Source of the DNA: Nannobrachium achirus
Taxonomy: Eukaryota; Chordata; Actinopteri; Myctophiformes; Myctophidae
Direction: 5' to 3'
DNA length: 64,000 bases
NCBI GenBank assembly: GCA_963921795.1
Contig: OY997642.1
Coordinates: 4,795,944-4,859,943 of the forward strand
Position numbers and translations under genes: made by a program. The notes under the pieces are model-generated. The model saw only the letters and a program-made list of their open reading frames with translations. It did no database searches and was not told the DNA's origin. Of this stretch, positions 47,327-64,000 are shown one piece after another; the stretch's first letter is position 1; every line of letters begins with the position of its first letter.

Positions 47327-47592
47327 AGGGGGAACACTCTATTAACTAGTGCTATCAGAACATAACACTCTAGTAACTAGTACTATCAGCACATAAAACT
47401 CTATTAACTAGTGCTATCAGAACATAACACTCTATAGTAACTAGTGCTATCAGAACATAACACTCTATAGTAACTAGTGCTATCAGAACATAACACTCTA
47501 TAGTAACTAGTGCTATCAGAACATAACACTCTATAGTAACTAGTGCTATCAGAACATAACACTCTATAGTAACTAGTACTATCAGAACATAT
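47327..47592. repeat. 33-bp tandem repeat, about 8 units
   Basis: Unit around ACTCTATAGTAACTAGTGCT and ATCAGAACATAAC; middle copies are identical. Confidence 0.95.
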
Positions 47593-47658
47593 ACACATTT
47601 TGTTATTATTTGAATTAAACTAAATAACTTATCCTATAACTGGAGTCATTTCAAATAT

Positions 47659-47774
47659 CTCTCTCTCTCTCTCTCTCTGTCTGTCTGTCTGTCTAAACCA
47701 GAACAGACTGGATCATACCAGACTGAGGCCTTTTGGAAGGCAGTGCTTGCATTATGTGATTTGATGCCAATCAT

Positions 47775-47829
<55 letters not shown>

Positions 47830-47830
47830 C

Positions 47831-47886
<56 letters not shown>
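47659..47886. repeat. Microsatellites (CT)n, (CTGT)n, (CACG)n and (CA)n
   Basis: CT/CTGT at 47,659-47,693, and GCAC then CA repeats at 47,773-47,886. Confidence 0.95.
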
Positions 47887-47888
<2 letters not shown>

Positions 47889-48230
47889 CTGGTAATGTGT
47901 GAGTGCCTTGCTGGTCCTAGAAAACTGAATGCAGGTTATTGAAGAAAGACGCTGAATGTTCAGAAGACATTGCAAAACACTGGCCAGGCTTGGGATGTTT
48001 CAACAGAGCTGTTTGGCAAAGGCAAGGAGTCTGTTTCCAAATCAACATGGAGGACATTCCATGTGAGGGAGACTCTGGGTCCTGCTAGGACACGGCTTGT
48101 TTATCAGAGTTCATCAGACTTTCCATATCATCGTTGTCGGGTGGAAACCTTGTATCTCCAAGTTTCAAATGTGCACGTTCTTTCGCAAAGTAAAGCACTG
48201 CTTCATCAGACAAGGCCATCGCACAAAGGT
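47887..48230. other. Unassigned sequence
   Basis: No family features in any frame; the two overlapping short frames are not supported. Confidence 0.4.
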
Positions 48231-48309
48231 AGTGAAAACAGCTGATCTACAAGCAACGCAACGCCTCGCGTTGCGAGGCGCTGTGTGCTTGTAGATCGGC
48301 TGTTTTCAC
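48231..48309. repeat. Hairpin core repeat, 79 bp almost perfect
   Basis: AGTGAAAACAGCTGATCTAC pairs with GTAGATCGGCTGTTTTCACT; the tip is CG-rich (AACGCCTCGCGTTGCGAGGC). No MITE end is apparent nearby. Confidence 0.92.
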
Positions 48310-49397
48310 TAGTTTAAATCATTTTTGAAATGATAAATGGGTGGGTGACGTGACGTAACGTTTTCGCTGTCCTCGGTGTCAAACATGTATAAATAAAAAA
48401 TATATTTGTCAAAAACCTTCTGAATATTGTGCAGGACATTAAGCTTTATGTGAACTTACTCAAGATTCAAACATTTCATTCCTCATTTCTTCAGAATCTT
48501 CAACCAAACATGGCAAAACTCATATGGTGTGACTGTCCTGACCTTGTTTCTCAAAGTGGGAACTTGAATAAAACTAAGAAAAAGAATTGCTAAAAATCAT
48601 TTGAAAATGAATTTAGGCTAAAAAAAATGTCTATTTTGAGCCTATATCTTTTCAAAGTCAAAGCATAATGTTTTCAGTCATTTCTGATCAAAAACATTTT
48701 GTCCCCCAACCCAAAATCATTTGGTGTGACACTAGTTTGGAAAAATTAAACAGGCAATTATTTGGACACCTATTGGCTAGAGAGGTCCTTCTTCTGTAAG
48801 GCTATTCAGCACTCCCAGCACAACTGCAAGACAGGTGTCTGAGGTGAGTTATGATTTTAACATTTTCATGAAATGCCATCTTGTTGAAACGTTGACAAAC
48901 TCACCATTCTGGATGTCTTTTGGTGTGACACCTTTTCTTAAAAAAAAGCTTAAGTTATTTGAAGTTTTGGTCATATTTCCATGTAGATCTAGGCTGCTTT
49001 GTTATAGCTAGCATGCTGTTAGCATGCTAATGTGTACATAGTAGCCTCAAGGTAAACCTAAATGGAGAAAACAGTAATATGGTGTGACACTTAATCATAT
49101 GGTGTGACATGTCTGCTTGTCACACCATATGACTTGACTGTCACACCATATGATTTATACTGTATTTAACTACAGATATAACAACAAATAACAAAGTTCC
49201 ATGTTTCTTTTGTACATTTAAACATTTGTTTTAAACATTTTTACATAAAATGTAATTTAGCTTCATTCAGTGATACTTCAAATTCATCAGACAGAGCAGA
49301 AACCCCTTCACAGAAACCTTAACATATTGTTTCAATCTAAACAATATTTTCTCTTTGTCTTAAACTATACATTCCATTTTCTTTTGTCAGCTGGAAA

Positions 49398-49592
49398 ATG
49401 ACAAGTGCTGAGAGAACGAGAAAGTACAGGGAGAAACTAAACAATGACCCAGCAAGGAGAGAGGAGCCAAAGGGGCGAGACTGCATTTTCTACGAAGAGC
49501 AGGAGGTTGTCTGTGGCATAGCAGAACCGCAACAAGGCAGCCGGTTTGCTACCCTCACCAAATACGACTGGCTGATGTACAATACAGTCTAA
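49398..49592 (+). CDS. Short transposon-associated ORF (64 aa), probably internally deleted
   Basis: Reads MTSAERTRKYREKLNNDPAR, then REEPKGRDCIFYEEQEVVCG, and ends RFATLTKYDWLMYNTV. The basic N-terminus (SAERTRKYREKLNNDPARREE) resembles the start of a common fish family of transposon-encoded or uncharacterised long proteins with a SAERxRxYRxRL pattern; the C-terminus resembles the end of a longer protein. I infer that the middle has been lost in frame. A TTTTGTCAG acceptor-like site precedes the ATG. It may be spurious; no function is assigned. Confidence 0.4.
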   Translation: MTSAERTRKYREKLNNDPARREEPKGRDCIFYEEQEVVCGIAEPQQGSRFATLTKYDWLMYNTV

Positions 49593-49685
49593 ATGTATAA
49601 TCTAATCTGATCTAATACTTTTGTACTTTGACTCACTGGACTGGACAGTGGACAGTGTTAAGGTAGGACCCGAGACAAAACTAGC

Positions 49686-49750
49686 GAAAATAGCTGATCT
49701 ACAAGCTCTCAACACGTTGTGCTGCGAGAGCTTGTAGATCAGCTATTTTC
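49686..49750. repeat. Hairpin core repeat, perfect arms
   Basis: GAAAATAGCTGATCTACAAG pairs exactly with CTTGTAGATCAGCTATTTTC; arms extend to CTCTC/GAGAG. Confidence 0.95.
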
Positions 49751-50882
49751 AGAGTTGCGCAACCCAGCACTCTTTAGCTAGTGGAGATGTGGTGTAATGT
49801 CATGATTCCTAATTACATTTGTTCAACACAAAATGCTGTGTTCAAGTTCAGGAGACTTCGGAAAAAAGCAATTTACCTGAATGCTGAGTTCTGTTTCCAC
49901 TAATTGGTGTTAATAAAATGTTGCCTTCAATGCCTTGGCTCCAAGTGTGGCTATGCGCCTTATTGTCCCTTTAGGATCCTTCTGCCGTGGGCCGGCAGAA
50001 GACTTAGGTGTGCGTAGCATTCCTGTGCACATCCTCATCATCCATCTACTACTACAATTCTTTCTTATCCCATGTTAAAGCCCTACAATAATATCCTGTT
50101 CAGAAATATTAAGGCCATGTTATCCTGGGTAATTGTTTAATCAATCAGTAAAGTTCAGTACTCACTAATAGGTAGGTTAAAACACAGTTTGCTTTGACAC
50201 ATGAAGATATGATCATACGGTGTGACACTAAATCATTTGGTGTGACATTCCAAATAGTGAGAAATCATACCTTTATTAATGATTAAACCAAAAAAATGTT
50301 TATGGATTACATAGAGAATATTATCAGGAAGAGTCACAAATATTTGTGTAATTTTAGAGAAAGTTTTGACAGAATACATTTAAAATATGTTGTAAGATCA
50401 TGAACATGGGCCTCACACAGAGTGTCGATTATGAAAAAAATATACAGATATAATTAATTTTCAAAAAACTATAGTGGATCACTGGTTAGTTATGATAAAG
50501 GACTTTGATAAAGTGAGTAACTTAAGAAAGATGTACTCCATTTTATGAACAATTATTTTCATGTCACACCATATGACGATTTTAGGCACAAGTACAACAA
50601 ACTGCTGAATAAAGTCTGATTCCAATAAAATATCTAAAAACAAAATGTATTTCCATAAGGTTGAGAGTGAGTAGAACAAAAGTAAATAACTTTTATGCCT
50701 GCAATTTAAAGTTTTTTTAAAAACACATTTTTTGGGGCGTCACGTCACTGACCCAAATGCAAAACAAACTGTTTTGGACATAAAAGGTTTTCACCCGAAG
50801 ACGACGATATCCTGGTTACTGTGGTTTCCATTGTCTTGCCTGTGGACATGGCACATCCTTGCATTATGTGATTTGATGACAA

Positions 50883-50950
50883 ATGCACACACGCACACGC
50901 ACGCACGCACGCATGCACTCACTCACACACACACTCTCTCTCTGTCTGTG

Positions 50951-51028
<78 letters not shown>
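50883..51028. repeat. Microsatellites (CACG)n, (CA)n and (CT)n
   Basis: About 145 bp of simple repeat starting roughly 280 bp upstream of the first ATG of gene C. Confidence 0.95.
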
Positions 51029-51029
<1 letters not shown>

Positions 51030-51102
51030 GGGGAAAAACGCATGAAGCACTACTGTATGTGTCTTCCAAAAACAATAAAAACTCATTCCTGCCCCTCCTG
51101 AT

Positions 51103-51290
51103 CCAACCAATCAATGTTAGGTCTCTAAACACATTTCTCCACTCCTCCCTCCAGTGAAAACAATACAAAATACCAGGACAACTAAACTACACTACACAGT
51201 TGAGTTTCTTCTCTGTTTCTGTCTGTTGTCTGTCTGTCTACTGTACCTACCTACCTACATACCTACCTACCTACCTACCTACCTACCTAC
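51103..51290 (+). promoter_or_regulatory. Putative promoter and 5' leader of gene C
   Basis: AACCAATCAATGTTAGGTCT (51,105-51,124) matches the block before gene B. It is farther from the ATG (about 184 bp versus 62 bp), with a (CTAC)n repeat at 51,246-51,290 between. No clear TATA box; ACAATACAAAATACC near 51,161 is a weak candidate. Confidence 0.5.
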
Positions 51291-51307
51291 AGTGTGTGGG
51301 TCTCATC

Positions 51308-60410
<9,103 letters not shown>

Positions 60411-60429
60411 GTAAATCATTTCAGAATAG

Positions 60430-60598
60430 ATACTGTATGCATTTATCATTATGTAAGGTAAACACATCGAATGCAGAGAGACAGTGCAGGACCTCAGTAA
60501 AGGATCACAGGTAAACCAGGAAGCTACTGTAGCTTCTGTCTAAGCAATATAATATCAAACACATAATAATCTGTACACCATAGGGTGCCTGGTTAATT
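60430..60598 (-). mobile_element. LINE 3'-UTR fragment
   Basis: GAATGCAGAGAGACAGTGCA and CTCAGTAAAGGATCACAGGT, as after the other coiled-coil exons; interrupted by the Helentron-like element and continued at 61,150-61,500. Confidence 0.5.
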
Positions 60599-61144
60599 GC
60601 GACCGTAGGTCGCACTTACTACAGAAAGCTCCACCAGGTGTCCGTGCGTCAGTCAGTCAGTCCGTCCGTCACACGTCAGACGTCACACTTTTGCCCTGCT
60701 CATATCTCCGCAACCGTTGCCCCGATCCATGCCAGATTTTGCACACACACTCCTTACCTGCCAAACTACAACCTCCAAGGACCCCCGGAGTTCCAGGGAC
60801 CCCCAGGTCCCTGGGGGACCCCCAGGTGTAAAAAAAATACCAAATGTGCAAAAATCACCAAATGACCACCCCCACGGGGCTGCTCACGGGGAATTCCCGG
60901 GGACCACCCACTCCTGCTACTCCAGAACGGATGCAAAAGTGGTGGCGCCCCCAGTGGAGGACCCCCTCCACTGAGGCTCACATAAAATGCCCTAACTCGG
61001 CCTAGGAGCGTCCGGGAGAGCCGGGGCCGGTACCTATTCGTCCGCCAAGGCAACGCGGAGACCCCACCCCTCATTTCTCACATGGCCCTCTTCTAGCGAG
61101 ACCTACGGTCGCTTATCTCCCGATTAGGGAGTCTTACTGGTAAT
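60599..61144 (+). mobile_element. Helentron-like (HINE/DINE-type) element, compact complete copy
   Basis: GCGACCGTAGGTCGC start, (GTCAGTCC)-type tract at 60,645-60,670, internal inverted GACCTACGGTCGC at 61,100-61,112, stem-loop CTCCC-GATTA-GGGAG at 61,117-61,131, tail TCTTACTGGTAATA. Inserted between T residues (AATT / AATT context). Non-coding; short frames in it are ignored. Confidence 0.78.
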
Positions 61145-61497
61145 AATTAATCTAGCATATGTACTGCACCTGCTGCTGTTAATGAGTGACTTTCAATAAG
61201 CAAGGTAAAACACAAGGTAACACATCACATGCATAGAGACACAGTACAACATCTGTCTTTTTTCTTTAAACATCTGTTTATTAGAGTTTTCATTTTCATG
61301 TATATCGTCCATAACAAGTAATATTGCAGTAGTTGACAGATACAATGTGGACCATATGACATAAAAGTTGAAAAAAAACACCAATACAACAGTACATTTG
61401 AAAATACAAATAACTTAAAACATAACATCTGTCTAAAGTAAACAATACAATATCAAAATATATATAGCCTATCTGTACATTGAACATGTGGAAAATT

Positions 61498-62010
61498 GCC
61501 CAGGAAGAGTCTAGGATCTGCGGAGCGTTGTCCAGGGTGTTTTAGGGAAGGGAGAAGAGTCTGGGACGCGTGGAGCGTCGTCCAGGGTGTTTTAGGGAAG
61601 GGAGAAGAGTCTGGGACGCGTGGAGCGTCGTCCAGGGTGTTTTAGGGAAGGGAGAAGAGTCTGGGACGCGTGGAGCGTCGTCCAGGGTGTTTTAGGGAAG
61701 GGAGAAGAGTCTGGGACGCGTGGAGCGTCGTCCAGGGCGTTTTAGGGAAGGGAGAAGAGTCTGGGACGCGTGGAGTGTTGTCCAGGGTGTTTTAGGGAAG
61801 GGAGAAGAGTCTAGGATCTGTGGAGCGTTGTCCAGGGTGTTTTAGCGAAGGGAAAAGAGTCTGGGACATTTTAGGGAAGGGAGAAGAGTCCAAGACATGT
61901 GGAGCAGTGTCCAGCATGTTTTAGGGAAGGGAGAAGAGTCTTGTTGTCCAGGGTGTTTTAGGGAAGGGAGAAGAGTCTTGTTGTCCAGGGTGTTTTAGGG
62001 AAGGGAGAAG
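61498..62010. repeat. Minisatellite, 50-bp units then 37-bp units (gene C)
   Basis: Seven or so 50-bp units, some irregular ones near 61,860-61,920, then two or three short units. Same family as the arrays in A and B. Confidence 0.94.
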
Positions 62011-62204
62011 ATTCTAGGCTTTTGTTGCACTGTATTGTCCAGTTGTTTGAGGGTTGAATGTTTAATGGATCACAATGGAAACAAGCTTTTGGCCTTTTTG
62101 TGTCCCATTCATTTGGTGTGTTTAGTCAGGGGATGTTATTACAATCTGTGAATAAATTCCTTACCAATACATTACTTCTCCACTGTGTTTGTAAAGGTCT
62201 AGTA
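62011..62204. other. Conserved post-array intron segment
   Basis: TTGAATGTTTAATGGATCAC onward matches 9,245-9,398 and 27,910-28,069. Confidence 0.85.
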
Positions 62205-62533
62205 CAGGGGTTCACAAACTCTTTTTGGCTCAGGGCACCCCTATAAATATTTCTTTCCTCCGAGGCACCCCTACATTATATTCATAATTTTCACTCCCAG
62301 CTTTGCATTTAATTGAGTAAATCAGAATTGCGTTGTACAATCAAATTAATTCACCTAAGGGGAAACATTAGATAATAGCCATTTTGGTTAGAACTGAAAT
62401 TAACTTTGTACTTAAAATTATACAAAATATTATTTATAAGTGTTCAAATTAATTTGAAATATTATCTCATGGTACCCCTGGACTGCCGTCATGGCACCCC
62501 AGGGTGCCCTGTCACCCACTTTGAAAAGCCCAT
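62205..62533 (+). mobile_element. hAT MITE, family CAGGGGTTCCCAAAC (copy C)
   Basis: Exact duplication GTCTAGTA (62,197-62,204; 62,534-62,541), orthologous to copies A and B. Confidence 0.88.
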
Positions 62534-62572
62534 GTCTAGTAACACATCGAATAAAGTTTGAAATTCAATTTC

Positions 62573-63540
62573 CCAGGGGGAATTGTTGAGAGCTGCTGAA
62601 AGTTTGGGTCCTTATATATAGCCTATAGAAGAAAAAAATACAAAAAGAAAATGTGCTTTAAGTAGCATGTGAGGGATCAAACTATGTTTTTTTTCATGAT
62701 TCTGAATCCATTGCATTTCATTTGTTTTGCAAGAAAAACACTCCTTGGGCTAAAAACGGGCCCAGAAAAAAATGGTTTGTTTTAGAGATGTCACGATTCG
62801 ATAAAGGGATCGGGGATCGGGTCCGATTTCGTTGTTTTCAAAAGATCAGAGATCGGGGGGATTTTTTTTTTTTTTTTTAAGAAGGGTACCCCTGGAGAAA
62901 AATAGTTGAGTGTCATGCCTTTCTAATTTTAGTCCAAGGGAGGATCAGCAAATTTTTTTTTCGAGTCCAAGGGGAGGGTCATACCAGTTTTTATTAATAA
63001 CATAGTCTGTTTTTATCTGCAGACACAGGTCTCCACTAGGTCAGGAAGGTTATTGTGGCCTCCTGGTGGCGTTATAGGCCATTGTGAAAATTGTGCGAGG
63101 TCTTCTTCAGCCTTTCATGGCATGATTTTGTTCCAAAAAACTGTTTCGCAGAAGTCGACCTGATGGTGGCGCTATAACAGGACAATGTCAAAAGGGTGGC
63201 ATTTGTTCCTTGACCTAGTGGGAATGTGTGTGCAAAGTTTCACGGAAAGCGCAAGCTGCATTCATGATTTGAGGCATTTTGTTTACAACGGACGAATCCT
63301 GGCATCTTTGGAAGGCAATGTTAACCAATCAGGATGGAATATGAAATATCAGACAGATCCGTCTTGATCACATGACAATAGAGATACTGTGTACAGATTT
63401 GTGTGATTTTTTGGATAAAATCTGAAGGAGTAATATCCAAAAATGTGTTTTACATAAGTCGGCCTCCTGGTGGCGCTATAAAAGGCAGTTGTGAAAAATG
63501 CAGGGCAAAGGTTTTTCCTTGGCCTCTAGTTTGCATACTG
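62573..63540. other. Repeat-derived sequence where C1q exon 1 would be expected
   Basis: After TTTGAAATTCAATT the text stops matching genes A and B. It holds the block shared with 1565-1715, a hAT-like fragment (TAGAGATGTCACGATTCG at 62,784) and repeat cores with TGGCGCTATAACAGG and CTCCTGGTGGCGCTATA at 63,055-63,535. No C1q coding sequence is seen in any frame. Confidence 0.65.
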
Positions 63541-64000
63541 TGACGGTCGCCGCGGCGATCGTTATATTATTATTACTATTATTATTCGTCTCGTAATTAA
63601 CATCCCAATGCAGTCGGAGAGTGGTCTGGCTGAGGGGGGGCCCGTCCAGCCCAGTCACAGAGCAGCAGGAGTCGGACGACGCCCCGCTGTGCGGAAATAA
63701 AAGCCGTCCATGCCATGCCGCTCGTCGAGACATCTCCCCACTGACCCGGCTGTGTTGTTGTTTTTGCTTTGTTTGGTGTTTTAGTTTCAGTCCTTCGGAA
63801 AGGCTGCCTTCTGGTTACGTTTGTTAAATCTCCTTATTTATTATTACCCTAGTGTTGTTTCGTTCTGTTGTGTTAAGCCTTTTATTTCGTTATCTGTTGT
63901 TTATTTATTTGGTTATTAGTGTCAACTCTAGACCGAACAGCGGCCCTCGCGCCGCTGTTCTCCTCCTCAACTCTTAGAGCTCGTCAGCCATTTGGCTACA
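63541..64000 (+). mobile_element. Possible LTR of a retrotransposon, at the window edge
   Basis: Begins TGTGACGG and has an AATAAAAG signal near 63,698 followed by a T-rich downstream part, a layout like a vertebrate LTR. It runs to the window edge, so its end, partner LTR and any internal region are not visible. Solo LTR, 5' LTR or another element are all possible. Age cannot be judged. Confidence 0.35.

Larger units (their letters stand above)
48337..50750 (+). mobile_element. DNA-transposon-like element with TCATATGGTGTGACA motifs, about 2.4 kb
   Basis: Imperfect inverted ends (GGGTGGGTGACGTGACG at left, complement of GTCACGTCACTGACCC at right) with possible AAAT at both outer sides. About nine copies of a motif TCATATGGTGTGACA or its complement occur in both orientations (near 48,525, 48,717, 48,930, 49,078, 49,098, 49,121, 49,141, 50,213, 50,235, 50,563). 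Such repeated motifs are typical transposase-binding sites. It contains one short ORF and, between 49,686 and 49,750, a hairpin core. Superfamily not identified. Confidence 0.5.

Overview
This window looks like teleost fish nuclear DNA. It contains spliced exons with GT/AG borders, long (GT)n and (CT)n microsatellites, and dense fish-type transposon debris: hAT and TTAA-target MITEs, a CR1/L2-type LINE, tRNA-derived SINEs and Helentron-like repeats. It also holds a tandem family of secreted C1q-domain proteins of a kind that is expanded in fish. I cannot name the species. No bacterial genes, CRISPR arrays, rRNA genes or functional tRNA genes were seen.

Genes: three tandem + strand copies of one C1q-like gene family. 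Copy A (about 1-10,739) enters with its first exon probably just left of the window. It has four coiled-coil exons and both C1q exons. Copy B (24,089-29,519) is the only copy complete in the window: five exons join in frame into a 249-residue protein with a signal peptide, coiled-coil stalk and C1q domain. Copy C (starts 51,308) has a signal-peptide exon and three coiled-coil exons, but no C1q exons before the window ends. All introns are phase 1, so coiled-coil exons can be gained or lost without breaking the frame. Each copy has a different stalk made from the same two or three exon types. There is no collagen segment. The products are probably secreted, trimerising C1q/TNF-fold proteins of innate immunity or a related extracellular role (inferred from the family).

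Shared architecture: introns before the C1q exons carry a LINE 3'-end fragment on the - strand, a 50/37-bp minisatellite whose unit still encodes the C-terminal motif of a LINE, a hAT MITE at the same target site (GTCTAGTA) in all three copies, and (in A and B) (TG)n tracts. These predate the gene duplication. Later insertions can be delimited because the other copy preserves the empty site.

Layout: 1-10.7 kb gene A; 10.7-13.4 kb its 3' flank with MITEs and a small satellite; 13.4-24 kb gene-free, transposon-rich; 24-29.5 kb gene B; 29.5-44.5 kb the B copy of the same 3' flank, swollen by a foldback MITE, a SINE split by about 4.8 kb of other DNA, a 33-bp satellite and a near-intact 5.3-kb LINE (- strand); 44.5-51 kb repeats, including a 2.4-kb DNA-transposon-like element with a short ORF; 51.3-62.5 kb gene C with two large foldback elements and a hAT MITE in its introns; 62.5-64 kb repeats and an LTR-like sequence at the edge.

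The most interesting observations are the LINE-derived minisatellite, one palindromic core found in several different MITE families and elsewhere, the 2.1-kb foldback element with repeated inverted modules, and the coiled-coil exon amplification.
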